DNA from: RDYJ01 sp034931405
GTDB taxonomy: Bacteria; Cyanobacteriota; Cyanobacteriia; Cyanobacteriales; Nostocaceae
Assembly (NCBI RefSeq): GCF_034931405.1
Contig: NZ_JAYGHA010000018.1
Coordinates: 56,371 to 120,370, forward strand
Length of the DNA stretch: 64,000 nt
Direction of reading: 5' to 3'
Below are positions 8,885 through 18,403 of this stretch, in pieces. A program made the translations under genes and the position numbers. The notes beneath the pieces were generated by a model, which searched no databases, was not told where the DNA came from, and was given only the letters and a program-made list of their open reading frames with translations. Position 1 is the first letter of the stretch; every line of letters starts with the position of its first letter.

Positions 8885-11800
8885 ATGCAAATATCCCCTT
8901 ATTATCTTGTTCTCCAAAGTTTAGAGTCAATTATTGACTATTCGCCATTGATGGTGACGCTGGAAACACCTTTATTAGATGCGATCGCTTTGATGGCGAT
9001 ACATGATAAAAGTGTGTTGATAAAATCCGTCTCCCAAGTAGTAGGATATTTGACACAACAAGATATATTGCGATTGGTTGTATCTGCATCTGATTTGAGA
9101 AATACCAAAATTTCTGAAGTGATGCAGACTCATGTTACTCAAATAAATACAGAATCAGTTAACAACTTAGCAACAGTAATATCTCAGTTGTTTCAATCGG
9201 AGTTACAGTTACTAGTTGTTGTTGATGAACAAGGACAGATAGTGGGAACAATTACCCATAAAAGTATTGATCAAGCGATTGCATCAGGAGAAGAGAAAAT
9301 TAACGATTGTCAACTGGTAGAAAATCAACTTTTGCAATCCCAGCAGATGTTGCAATTAATTATGGATACCATGCCCCATAATATTTTTTGGAAAGATATC
9401 AACTCTCGCTTTTTGGGTTGCAATCTTAACTTTGCCCAAATGGTTGGTTTTGAAAATCCAGCAGAAATTGTGGGTAAAACAGATTATGATTTAGTTCCTA
9501 ACCAGGAGACAGCAGAATTTTACCATCATTATGATGCTGCAGTGATGCAAAATAATCAGGCTGAATATCATTCTATTACACCTAAACAACAAGCAGATGG
9601 CAGTCAGATTTGGCTAGAAAATAACAAAGTTCCCTTGTTAAATAGTCAAGGCCAAGTAGTAGGTATGTTAGGAACTATGGAAGATATTACTGAGCAAATG
9701 CGATCGCAAGAAGCTTTAGAAAAAAGTGAAGAACGTTTCCGCTTTTTAGCTGAATCTATTCCTCAGCAAGTCTGGATTGCAAATACTGAGGGCAGTATTG
9801 AATATGTTAATCAACGTACTATTAATTATTTCGGCTGTATACCAGAGCGGCTTTTAGGTGAAAAATGGCAGGATTGGGTACATCCTGATGATTTACAAAC
9901 AAGTATCAATACTTGGCATGAATCTTTAACTACAGGGATAGATTACGAAATAGAATTTCGTTTGTGGGAACAAGGATCAGAAACTTATCGCTGGCATTTA
10001 GGACGAGCTTTACCATTACGCGATCGCCAAGGACAAATTATCAATTGGTTCGGCACAAATACAGATATTCATGATCGCGTAGCCGCAGAAATTGCCCTGC
10101 GAGAAAGTGACCAGAAATATCAAAATATGACCCAAGTTTCACCTGTGGGGATCTTTCGTTGTGATGCTCAAGGTAAATGTCTATATGTGAATGATCGCTG
10201 GCATGAAATAACAGGATTAACAAAGGCAGCAGCAATGGGATTTGGCTGGTTAGAAGCTATTCATCCCGATGACAGAGAGCGCATCATGCAGGAGTGGGTG
10301 GAATCTATCCGAGAAAATCGGCCTTTTCGAGCAGAATACCAGTTTCTGTGTGCTGAGGGCAGAATTACTTGGGTATTTGGTCAAGCTGTAGCCGAACAAA
10401 TTGTCAATAGAGAAGTGATTACTTATGTTGGTACATTCACTGATATTGGAGATTTAAAACGGGTAGAATCAGCATTAGCAGAACGAGTGAAATTAGCAGA
10501 TTTTCGGACTGAAGTTGATGCTATCCTCACTCAATCAGAAACTTTAGTCACCATGATGCGTGGCTGTACCGATGCTTTGGTTAAACATCTTGATGCTGCC
10601 TTTGCTCGGATTTGGATACTGAACCCAGAAGCACAAATTCTCGAATTACAAGTGAGTTCCGGTATCTACACCCATACTAACGGTTGTCATAGTCGGGTAG
10701 CGATGGGTAGGTTAAAAATAGGTTTAATTGCCGCAGAGGGTAAACCGCATCTTAGCAACTCTGTACACGATGATCCCTCTATTAATGACCAAGAATGGGC
10801 TAAACGAGAGGGAATGGTGGCTTTTGCTGGTTATCCCTTAATGATAGAAGGGGAAATCATCGGCGTTATTGCTTTATTTTCCCGGCAACAATTGACAGAA
10901 TCAGCTTTTACAGCTTTACATATTGCTGCCAATGAAATTGCGATTGGGATTAAACGTAAACAAGCTGAAGCTGCACTGCGAGATAGTGAAGAGCGTTTCC
11001 GCAACCTAGTTGAAGCTAGTAGTGATTGGGTATGGGAAATTGATGAAAATGCCGTTTATACTTATGTTAGTCCTAAAGTAAAAGAAATTTTGGGTTATGA
11101 ACCCCAGGAAGTTTTAGGTAAAACTCCCTTTGAATTGATGCCAATCGAAGAAGCGGAGCGTGTTCGCAAAATTGTAGCTCCGATAATTACAAGCAGACAA
11201 TCCTTTAAATGTTTGGAAAATACGAATCTTCATCAAGATGGTCATCTGGTAGTTTTGGAAACTAACGGTATTCCAGTATTTGATTCTGAGAGGAAATTTT
11301 GTGGTTATCGTGGCATTGATAGAGACATTACCATTCGTCAACAGGAAGCATCCACATTATGGGAAACCCAACAGCAGCTACAGGCAATTTTAGATAATTT
11401 TCCAGCAGTTATGTATTTGTTAGACACAGAAAATAAATACCTGTTAGTTAACCGCCAATATGAAAAGCTATTTAATACTCAAGAACAGGTAATAGGTAAA
11501 AGTTTGTATGATGTCTGGCCTGATGATATGGCTAAAGCATTTGCCATCAACAATGCTGAAATAATTGCAGATGGTGTTCCTAGAGAATTTGAAGAAGTTG
11601 CTTTGCACCAAGACGGGTTACACACTTACCTGTCTGTGAAGTTTCCTTTAAAAGATGTCAATGGCATAACTTATGCTGTTTGTGGTATTTCTACTGATAT
11701 TACAGAACGCAAATTAGCAGAAAAATCGTTGTTAAGGTTGCACAAAGCAATAGAAAGTACAAGTGATGCTATTAGTATTACAGATATTACAGGTCAGGCT

Positions 11801-13579
11801 ATCTATGTTAATCCTGCCTTCTTAAATGTATTTGATTATACGGAATCTCAATTAAATGCCCATGGCGGTCTTGCGGCTAATTTTCGGAATCAGGAGTTAT
11901 TTAAGAGAGTATTTCAGACAGTCCAGCAAGGTCAGTCTTGGCAGGGCGAAGTGACTATGAAAACTCGGGATGGGGAAAAAGTCAAAATTGATTTACGTAC
12001 TGATGCCATTAAAGATGCTTCAGGGGAGATTGTGGCATTTGTTAGTATTTATACAGATATAACTCAGCGCAAATTAATTGAGGAAGGTTTGCGACTACGT
12101 GACCGAGCTATGGCTGCTAGTGGTAACGGTATTGTGATTGCTGATGTTACCAGCCCAGATAACTCAATTATTTATGTTAATTCTGCTTTTGAGCGCATAA
12201 CTGGTTACTCGGTTGCAGAAGTCTTGGGACAGAATTTTCCTTTATTTCAAGATGTTGATATCAATCAATCAGCCTTAGAAGAACTGAGAACTGCGATGGA
12301 AGCGGGACAAGACTGTACAGTGGTTTTACGTAATTATAGTCAAGATGGGAGCTTATTTTGGCATGAATTAAATATTTCTCCTGTCTATGATGTGTATGGT
12401 TATCTTACACACTATATTGGTATTCAAAATGATATCACTGAACGCAAGCAAACAGAAATAGCATTGTTGATTAGCCAACAACGGCTGCAATACTTACTAA
12501 CGTCTAGTCCAGCCGTAATTTATACTGGCAAAACCTCAGAAGATTTTGGGGCTATTTTTATCAGTGATAATGTCAAAGGTATGTTAGGTTATGAAGCACG
12601 AGAATTTATAGAAGATTCAGACTTTTGGTATAATCATATCCACCCGGAAGATAGACCAACTGTATTGGCAGAACTATCACAGGTATTAGAGAAAAAGCAG
12701 TATAGTTTAGAATATCGTTTTTTACATCAAGATGGTACTTATTGTTGGGTATATGATCAAGGTAAGGTAGTCTGGGATGAAGCTGGCAACCCATTAGAAC
12801 TTGTCGGCTATTGGGCAGATATTACCAGCCGCAAGCAATTAGAGAAAGAATTAATAATAGCATTGGAGAAAGAAAAAGAACTTAACGAGCTTAAATCCCG
12901 CTTTATTTCCATGACTTCTCATGAATTCCGCACTCCTTTAAGTACCATCTTGTCTTCTGCGGAGTTGCTAGAACACTATCGTTACAGATGGACACAGGAA
13001 AAACAACTGACTCATCTGCATCGAATTCAAACCGCTGTCCACAGAATGGCAGAAATGTTAGATGATATTTTAGTAAGTGGTAAGGCAGAAGCGGGAAAAC
13101 TTGAATATAGACCTTCATCTTTTGATTTGGTGAAATACTGCCGTCAATTAGTAGAAGAAATCCGGTTGAATTTGAGGACTCAGCATTTGATATCCTTTAG
13201 CAGTAACTGTGAATCTATTTCCTGCTATATGGATGACAAATTATTAGGACATATTCTGAGTAACTTACTCTCAAATGCAATTAAATATTCTGCCGATGAT
13301 AGCTTAGTCAAATTTACACTTGCTTGTAAAGATGAAAAAGCTACATTTGAAGTTCAAGACCAAGGAATTGGGATTCCAGAAGAAGACCTCCTGCACTTAT
13401 TTGAATCTTTCCATCGTGCTAGAAATGTGGGTAATATTTTAGGTACTGGATTAGGACTAGCGATTGTCAAAAAATGTGTAGATATTTACCAAGGTGAAAT
13501 TTCTGTGACTAGCAAAATCGGAATAGGTACAAAATTTATTGTTCAACTACCCTTAAAAAAATATACAACAGGAGGTTAA
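8885..13579 (+). CDS. CBS-PAS(8)-GAF sensor histidine kinase
   Basis: A 1564-aa soluble sensor kinase with no clear membrane segment. In order: a CBS pair (about 20-130), three PAS/PAC modules (about 150-530), a GAF domain (about 550-695), five more PAS/PAC modules (about 705-1330), a HisKA domain with H-box SHEFRTPLSTIL (about 1350), and a HATPase domain with N-box NLLSNAIKYS, G1 DQGIGIPEED and G2 GTGLGLAIVKK. There is no receiver domain. The stop codon is only two bases before the receiver-EAL gene, preceded by AGGAGG, so the two form an operon and a kinase-regulator pair. The signal is unknown; CBS domains often bind adenine nucleotides and some PAS domains bind haem or flavin. Confidence 0.93.
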   Translation: MQISPYYLVLQSLESIIDYSPLMVTLETPLLDAIALMAIHDKSVLIKSVSQVVGYLTQQDILRLVVSASDLRNTKISEVMQTHVTQINTESVNNLATVISQLFQSELQLLVVVDEQGQIVGTITHKSIDQAIASGEEKINDCQLVENQLLQSQQMLQLIMDTMPHNIFWKDINSRFLGCNLNFAQMVGFENPAEIVGKTDYDLVPNQETAEFYHHYDAAVMQNNQAEYHSITPKQQADGSQIWLENNKVPLLNSQGQVVGMLGTMEDITEQMRSQEALEKSEERFRFLAESIPQQVWIANTEGSIEYVNQRTINYFGCIPERLLGEKWQDWVHPDDLQTSINTWHESLTTGIDYEIEFRLWEQGSETYRWHLGRALPLRDRQGQIINWFGTNTDIHDRVAAEIALRESDQKYQNMTQVSPVGIFRCDAQGKCLYVNDRWHEITGLTKAAAMGFGWLEAIHPDDRERIMQEWVESIRENRPFRAEYQFLCAEGRITWVFGQAVAEQIVNREVITYVGTFTDIGDLKRVESALAERVKLADFRTEVDAILTQSETLVTMMRGCTDALVKHLDAAFARIWILNPEAQILELQVSSGIYTHTNGCHSRVAMGRLKIGLIAAEGKPHLSNSVHDDPSINDQEWAKREGMVAFAGYPLMIEGEIIGVIALFSRQQLTESAFTALHIAANEIAIGIKRKQAEAALRDSEERFRNLVEASSDWVWEIDENAVYTYVSPKVKEILGYEPQEVLGKTPFELMPIEEAERVRKIVAPIITSRQSFKCLENTNLHQDGHLVVLETNGIPVFDSERKFCGYRGIDRDITIRQQEASTLWETQQQLQAILDNFPAVMYLLDTENKYLLVNRQYEKLFNTQEQVIGKSLYDVWPDDMAKAFAINNAEIIADGVPREFEEVALHQDGLHTYLSVKFPLKDVNGITYAVCGISTDITERKLAEKSLLRLHKAIESTSDAISITDITGQAIYVNPAFLNVFDYTESQLNAHGGLAANFRNQELFKRVFQTVQQGQSWQGEVTMKTRDGEKVKIDLRTDAIKDASGEIVAFVSIYTDITQRKLIEEGLRLRDRAMAASGNGIVIADVTSPDNSIIYVNSAFERITGYSVAEVLGQNFPLFQDVDINQSALEELRTAMEAGQDCTVVLRNYSQDGSLFWHELNISPVYDVYGYLTHYIGIQNDITERKQTEIALLISQQRLQYLLTSSPAVIYTGKTSEDFGAIFISDNVKGMLGYEAREFIEDSDFWYNHIHPEDRPTVLAELSQVLEKKQYSLEYRFLHQDGTYCWVYDQGKVVWDEAGNPLELVGYWADITSRKQLEKELIIALEKEKELNELKSRFISMTSHEFRTPLSTILSSAELLEHYRYRWTQEKQLTHLHRIQTAVHRMAEMLDDILVSGKAEAGKLEYRPSSFDLVKYCRQLVEEIRLNLRTQHLISFSSNCESISCYMDDKLLGHILSNLLSNAIKYSADDSLVKFTLACKDEKATFEVQDQGIGIPEEDLLHLFESFHRARNVGNILGTGLGLAIVKKCVDIYQGEISVTSKIGIGTKFIVQLPLKKYTTGG

Positions 13580-13581
13580 TT

Positions 13582-14793
13582 ATGCCCAAAATTTTAGTCA
13601 TAGAAGATGAAGAATCCGTGCGGGAAAACCTGTTAGATTTGTTAATGGCTGAGGAATTTGAAACAGTTTCTGCTGCTAATGGAAAAATCGGCTTAAATTT
13701 AGCTATTTCTGAAGTGCCAGATTTGATTTTATGTGACATGATGATGCCCGATCTTGATGGTTATGAAGTATTAAAATCATTACGTCAACAAGCATTAACT
13801 TCGACAATTCCCTTTATTTTTTTAACTGCAAAATCTGCAAAATCTGATATTCGTCAAGGTATGGATATGGGAGCAGATGATTATTTAACTAAGCCGTTCA
13901 CGCGCTCTGAGTTATTGAGTGCGATTATGAACAAATTAGAAAAATATGCCAATTTAAAAAAACATTTATCCATTCAGACTGCGGTTCATAAATTAACCCC
14001 CAGAATGCAGTTGTTAGATAAACAATTACACCAGGCTATTCTCAATGATGATTTCAAAGGATTTGAGATTCATTATCAACCAATTGTTGATATCAATACT
14101 GGTAAAATAACTGGTGCTGAGAGTTTATTACGTTGGAATAGTTATGAATTAGGTCCTATTTCTCCTGCTGAATTTATTCCTTTGGCAGAGGCAAATGGGT
14201 TGATTTTTAATATTGACAACTGGGTATTAAAAAATGTCTGTCAACAAATTAGAATTTGGCACGATGCTGGGATTAGATCCTTGACTTTTGCTGTCAATTT
14301 ATCAGCAATTGAATTTAATCAATCAGATTTAAGCTCTAAAATTATTAACTTAATAGAAATTAATGATTTAGATACAAATTGCTTAGAGATTGAAGTTACT
14401 GAAACAATGATTATGGAAAATGTCACCTGTGCGATCGCTATCATGAATCAATTACGTTCTCTGGGAATTAAAATTGCAATTGATGATTTTGGTACAGGAC
14501 AATCTTCCTTAAACTATCTGCAACTTTTCCCAGTTAATACAATTAAAATTGATCGTGCTTTTGTCCAAAATGTTCATCAAGATTATCCCAAATCAATTAT
14601 TACTAAATCACTGATTAAAATGGCTCAGGATTTAAATCTTAAGATCATTGCAGAAGGAGTGGAAACAGCAGCAGAATTTTTATTTTTACGCGAAAATAAA
14701 TGTGATGCTATCCAAGGGTTTTTATTCAGTCGCGCCTTACCAAAGACAGAGTTTGAACAGCTTTTATTCTCTAATAAGACTTTATCTATATAG
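13582..14793 (+). CDS. Response regulator with EAL c-di-GMP phosphodiesterase output
   Basis: A 403-aa protein. Residues 1-120 are a receiver domain: acidic pair EDEE, phospho-acceptor Asp in LILCDMMMPD, Thr/Ala near LTAKS, Lys in DYLTKPF. After a short helix, residues about 155-400 are an EAL domain. The metal and catalytic residues look intact: ESLLRW (an ESL variant that keeps the glutamate), NLSA, EVTE, IDDFGTGQSSL, IKID, AEGVET and QGFLFS. No GGDEF domain is present, so it should degrade rather than make c-di-GMP when phosphorylated by the upstream kinase. The start has an AGGAGG site seven bases before ATG 13582. Confidence 0.93.
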   Translation: MPKILVIEDEESVRENLLDLLMAEEFETVSAANGKIGLNLAISEVPDLILCDMMMPDLDGYEVLKSLRQQALTSTIPFIFLTAKSAKSDIRQGMDMGADDYLTKPFTRSELLSAIMNKLEKYANLKKHLSIQTAVHKLTPRMQLLDKQLHQAILNDDFKGFEIHYQPIVDINTGKITGAESLLRWNSYELGPISPAEFIPLAEANGLIFNIDNWVLKNVCQQIRIWHDAGIRSLTFAVNLSAIEFNQSDLSSKIINLIEINDLDTNCLEIEVTETMIMENVTCAIAIMNQLRSLGIKIAIDDFGTGQSSLNYLQLFPVNTIKIDRAFVQNVHQDYPKSIITKSLIKMAQDLNLKIIAEGVETAAEFLFLRENKCDAIQGFLFSRALPKTEFEQLLFSNKTLSI

Positions 14794-14891
14794 AAAATAT
14801 AGCAGTTATTAAAAATTCTCAATATCAAATCTCAATATCAAATCTAAAAGGCACATTTAAAATCCAATAATTAGCATAGGTAAAATCAGTC

Positions 14892-15278
14892 ATGAGTCAC
14901 CAGGAAAATGAGCTTAAATCCCAGTTTGATCAATCTTCTTCCCATTCAGGAGAACGTTATTGGGGTTATGTAGAAGTAATAGAAGAAGGAGAAAATTATA
15001 GAATTAGTCGGGTAGAAATCAAACCCAGACACGGGATTAAAGCACAAACTCATTATCATCGTCATGAACATTGGGTTGTAGTTTCTGGTGTGGCTAAGGT
15101 AACTTGTGGTGATGAAGAGATATTCCTAAATCGTAATCAGTCAACTTATGTACCAGCAGCTACTCTGCATAAAGTAGAAAATCCCGGTTCTATTCCTTTA
15201 GTAATTCTAGAAATTCAAAATGGTGAATATTTGGGTGAAGATGATATAGAGCGTCCTGTTGACATAACGCCAGAATAA
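14892..15278 (+). CDS. Cupin protein, phosphomannose isomerase type II C-terminal-like
   Basis: A 128-aa single cupin. It opens with GERYWGYVEVIEEGENYRI and has the metal-binding histidines in HYHRHEHWVVVSG plus the second cupin motif AATLHKVENPG. This resembles the C-terminal isomerase cupin of mannose-1-phosphate guanylyltransferase/isomerase enzymes but stands alone. It may isomerise a sugar phosphate; that is inference. Its stop codon overlaps the ung start (TAATG), so the two are probably translated together. Confidence 0.8.
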   Translation: MSHQENELKSQFDQSSSHSGERYWGYVEVIEEGENYRISRVEIKPRHGIKAQTHYHRHEHWVVVSGVAKVTCGDEEIFLNRNQSTYVPAATLHKVENPGSIPLVILEIQNGEYLGEDDIERPVDITPE

Positions 15279-16003
15279 TGAAAAATCTACAACTGCCTAT
15301 TTGTTGGCAAGCTGTTCTGGCTGAAGAATTAGAAAAACCCTACTTTGGTAAACTGCACGATTTCTTAGTTCAGGAAAGAGAAGCTTATACTATTTATCCA
15401 CGGGAAGAAGATGTCTTTTCTGCCTTGGAATTAACAACTTATGAGCAGGTAAATGTTTTGTTATTGGGACAAGATCCCTATCACAATGAAAACCAAGCTC
15501 ATGGATTATGCTTTTCTGTGAAACCTGGGATTAAACCACCTCCATCACTGCTGAATATTTTTAAAGAACTGAAAGCAGATATGGGTGTTGATATTCCCAA
15601 TCATGGTTATTTGGTCAACTGGGCTAAACAGGGTGTGCTAATGTTAAATACGGTATTGACTGTGAGATCACACACACCAAATTCTCATAAAAATCAAGGT
15701 TGGGAAATTTTCACGGATGCGGTGATTAATAAGGTTAATCAAAAACCTGATCCGGTGGTGTTTGTGTTATGGGGTGGATATGCACAAAAGAAGTTGAAGT
15801 TGATTGATACAACTCGACATTTAGTTATTAAGTCTGCTCATCCTTCTCCACTTTCTGCACATAATGGCTTTTTTGGCAGTAGACCTTTTTCGGCTATTAA
15901 TGCGGCTTTGCGCTCCTGTGGTAAGCCGGAGATTGATTGGGAATTGGGGATTGGGGATTGGGGATTGGGGATTGGGGATTGGGGATTGGGGATTGGGGAT
16001 TAG
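15278..16003 (+). CDS. ung: Uracil-DNA glycosylase
   Basis: Family 1 uracil-DNA glycosylase, which removes uracil from DNA in base excision repair. Hallmarks: the water-activating loop GQDPYHNENQAHGLCFSV, the uracil-binding VFVLWGGYAQ, and the leucine/minor-groove loop HPSPLSAHNGFFGSRPF. The body up to GKPEIDW is of normal length. The last 20 or so residues (GIGDWGL repeated) are encoded by a GGGATTG tandem repeat that has moved into or replaced the native stop region. This tail is unlikely to matter for catalysis. The gene overlaps the cupin stop codon by one base. Confidence 0.94.
   Translation: MKNLQLPICWQAVLAEELEKPYFGKLHDFLVQEREAYTIYPREEDVFSALELTTYEQVNVLLLGQDPYHNENQAHGLCFSVKPGIKPPPSLLNIFKELKADMGVDIPNHGYLVNWAKQGVLMLNTVLTVRSHTPNSHKNQGWEIFTDAVINKVNQKPDPVVFVLWGGYAQKKLKLIDTTRHLVIKSAHPSPLSAHNGFFGSRPFSAINAALRSCGKPEIDWELGIGDWGLGIGDWGLGIGD
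15941..16003. repeat. GGGATTG heptamer array forming the ung C-terminus
   Basis: Eight to nine GGGATTG units end exactly at the ung stop codon. The 7-base period cycles all three frames, giving the peptide repeat GIGDWGL. Confidence 0.92.
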
Positions 16004-16036
16004 TCATTGGTAAAAATCTTTTCCCCCTGCTCTCTG

Positions 16037-16132
16037 NNNNNNNNNNNNNNNNNNNNNNNNNNNNNNNNNNNNNNNNNNNNNNNNNNNNNNNNNNNNNNNN
16101 NNNNNNNNNNNNNNNNNNNNNNNNNNNNNNNN
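16037..16132. other. Assembly gap (96 N) in repeat-rich intergenic DNA
   Basis: Unresolved bases between ung and the HEAT-repeat gene, flanked by short tandem repeats (GGGATTG on one side, ACTCCTG/ACTCCTA on the other). Confidence 0.95.
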
Positions 16133-16153
16133 ACTCCTGACTCCTAACTCCTG

Positions 16154-16912
16154 TTAAAACCAACCTTCTTGTTCTAGAGTTTCAATTAATTGTAAACCAC
16201 GGGGATCACCGACTCCTAAAAGCGAGGCTTTGGCATCTTCTCTGACTCCCAAATCTTTATCTTCGGCAAAGGCTTGAATTAATGCGTCGATGGCTGTGGC
16301 ATAAACTACATTAGAGGGTAATTCTTTACACAGTTGACCAATTGCCCAAGCGGAGTTACTACGAACTGCTGCGGTAGGGTCTTGAACTAGGGATTCAATT
16401 AATGGAGGTATTGCGCCAATAATAACTTCATAGGCGACTCCTGCCATTTGTGCTAGGGCGCTGGCAGACCAGAGACGGACGGCGGAAATGTCTGTTCTGA
16501 GGGCATTAGTGAGGGGGATTAAAGAACGGCGATCGCGACAGTTTCCTAAAGCCCAAACTACGCCTTTTCGCACATAGCCATTAAAATCACGGTTGAGTTG
16601 ATTAATCAATGGCTCAACAGCATCTGCACTGGGGTTGCGACCAATGGCATAGGCGGCACTGACTCGCACTAGGGGACAATTATCAGTTAATAGGTGAATC
16701 AAATGGGGTATTGCCCGTTGATCTTGAATATCACAGAAGGCACGGGCAGCTAACATCCGTTGCTGGGACAGAGGATTTTCCAGGAGTTGCAGCATTAAGT
16801 CTGGATCAGGTTTGGCTACTTCTGATTCAGCGGTAATTGGTTCTATGTGGTCTAGGGGGCTTTCTAAATCCGCCTCAGTCTCAAGTAGTTTTATATCGTC
16901 TTCGTCGTACAT
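16154..16912 (-). CDS. HEAT-repeat protein (PBS-lyase-like/NblB-like)
   Basis: A 252-aa protein made of about six HEAT/PBS-lyase repeats from residue 45 to the end (VRVSAAYAIGRNPSADAVEP, VRKGVVWALGNCRDRRSLIP, VRLWSASALAQMA, VRSNSAWAIGQL). The acidic N-terminus is unstructured. In cyanobacteria, proteins of this size and pattern include phycobilin lyase subunits and the phycobilisome-degradation factor NblB, so a phycobiliprotein-related scaffold or lyase role is possible but not shown here. Monocistronic, start ATG 16912. Confidence 0.8.
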   Translation of the reverse strand: MYDEDDIKLLETEADLESPLDHIEPITAESEVAKPDPDLMLQLLENPLSQQRMLAARAFCDIQDQRAIPHLIHLLTDNCPLVRVSAAYAIGRNPSADAVEPLINQLNRDFNGYVRKGVVWALGNCRDRRSLIPLTNALRTDISAVRLWSASALAQMAGVAYEVIIGAIPPLIESLVQDPTAAVRSNSAWAIGQLCKELPSNVVYATAIDALIQAFAEDKDLGVREDAKASLLGVGDPRGLQLIETLEQEGWF

Positions 16913-16944
16913 AATATTTTTTTTATAAAGATGAATTATATGGC

Positions 16945-16979
<35 letters not shown>

Positions 16980-17062
16980 AAAGCCGTTTTATACTTTGTT
17001 TGTGATGAAAATTTTGTACTGCATTTACCTGTAATCTGCTGTAACTCTAATAGAGTAATAGT

Positions 17063-17590
17063 TTATTGTTCTGGATGAAGTAATTTTATCATCCAGAGGG
17101 ATTGTGTTTGATAACCCAGTTGTTGATAAAGATTTAATGCGGGTGTGTTAGACGCAAATACTTGTAATCCGAGTTGGCGATCGCCTCGTTGTTTTGCCCA
17201 ATTTTCTATATATTGCATTAAAGCTGTACCGATTCCTCGACGGCGATGTGAAGGTACGACGTAAAGTAAAAAGATGTGAGCATGACGACAGCCTGTAACT
17301 TGATCGATGGCGTTACCTGCCCAGAGACAGGCTATGGGGTTTGGGGATTGGGTTTTTTCTTCCCTATTTCCTGTTCCCTGTTCCCCGTTCCCTGTTCCCT
17401 CAGTTTCATATACCCACCATAAAGGGGTATCAATGGAGAAGTATTGCTCAATTGTACGGGATAGGTGGGAAAAATCCTGATCAGGAAATAGTTCCTGGTA
17501 AGTTCGCTGGATGAACTTAACCAAGAGTGCTTTGTCTACGGTAGAGCCTCGGCGAATAGAATAGCCTGGCTGGGGAAAGTCAAAAGTCAA
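17063..17590 (-). CDS. GNAT N-acetyltransferase with repeat-derived start and internal insert
   Basis: A 175-aa GNAT-fold acetyltransferase. The acetyl-CoA-binding motif is VVPSHRRRGIGTALMQYIENW (R-x-x-G-x-G/A type), followed by LGLQVFASNTPALNLYQQLGY, the classic motif B. Two oddities are visible. The only start is TTG 17590, inside a TTTTGAC array, so the native start has probably been lost or replaced. About 17 residues after residue 60 (GTGNGEQGTGNRE) are encoded by a TTCCCTG-type array inserted in frame. Substrate unknown. It may still fold, as the insert falls in a loop between the two halves of the domain. Confidence 0.8.
   Translation of the reverse strand: MTFDFPQPGYSIRRGSTVDKALLVKFIQRTYQELFPDQDFSHLSRTIEQYFSIDTPLWWVYETEGTGNGEQGTGNREEKTQSPNPIACLWAGNAIDQVTGCRHAHIFLLYVVPSHRRRGIGTALMQYIENWAKQRGDRQLGLQVFASNTPALNLYQQLGYQTQSLWMIKLLHPEQ
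17345..17400. repeat. TTCCCTG/TTCCCCG heptamer array inside the GNAT gene
   Basis: A tandem array related to the GGGAACA repeat at 35181-35213. It adds a low-complexity Gly/Asn/Glu stretch to the acetyltransferase without breaking the frame. Confidence 0.85.
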
Positions 17591-17606
17591 AAGTCAAAAG
17601 TCAAAA
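17579..17606. repeat. GTCAAAA (TTTTGAC) heptamer array at the GNAT start
   Basis: About four units overlap the predicted TTG start codon of the acetyltransferase gene and the 25 bases upstream of it. Confidence 0.88.
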
Positions 17607-17686
17607 TTAAGGACTGGGGCGGGGAAAAAGATTTTTCCCAATTAAGAATTAAGAATTACGAATTATGAATTACAGCAGATTGCAGA

Positions 17687-17902
<216 letters not shown>

Positions 17903-18001
17903 ATTCGGGATTGTAAATAACTAGGAAGTTGTGGGAAAAACCAGTTAATGTAAATTTTTCTTAATTTATTGTAGCGATTTTGCGGACCGGGAAAAACAAG
18001 G

Positions 18002-18403
18002 TTAACGATCATCCCGATCTAAATCATCAAGAACTCGTTCACAATACCAATTTTCTGGCATTCCGGGATAATTTTGCTTGGCTTGCTCAATTAACCGTTC
18101 AGCTGCGGCTACATCACCGGATAATCTGGCGATGAGTCGGTTTTTCAAGTAGTTTCCAGTTATTTCCTCGTCTACTTGGGTGGGTGGAGTGCGATTGACT
18201 GGCTGTAACTGCTCTCGTCGCAGTTGCCAAAATAAGACGTAGTAAAGGGTACCAAAAATTAAGACGAGACTGATTGTTCCCAGGAGGGTGAGGAGGTTAA
18301 ACGCTAAAAATCCGAGAACTAATTGTGAGAGTACGTAGCCCAGTAATAACCCTGTGACAACGAGGACAAATGTACCGACAAGAATAACTACTTGGTTCCC
18401 CAT
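18002..18403 (-). CDS. Two-span membrane protein of unknown function
   Basis: A 133-aa protein with two hydrophobic helices in residues 5-60 (VVILVGTFVLVVTGLLLGYV and LLTLLGTISLVLIFGTLYYV) and a soluble C-terminal half that is helical (LSGDVAAAERLIEQAKQNYP) and ends in a charged tail. The start overlaps the end of the upstream MFS gene by 16 bases, so the two are likely co-transcribed. I do not recognise a family. Confidence 0.7.
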   Translation of the reverse strand: MGNQVVILVGTFVLVVTGLLLGYVLSQLVLGFLAFNLLTLLGTISLVLIFGTLYYVLFWQLRREQLQPVNRTPPTQVDEEITGNYLKNRLIARLSGDVAAAERLIEQAKQNYPGMPENWYCERVLDDLDRDDR

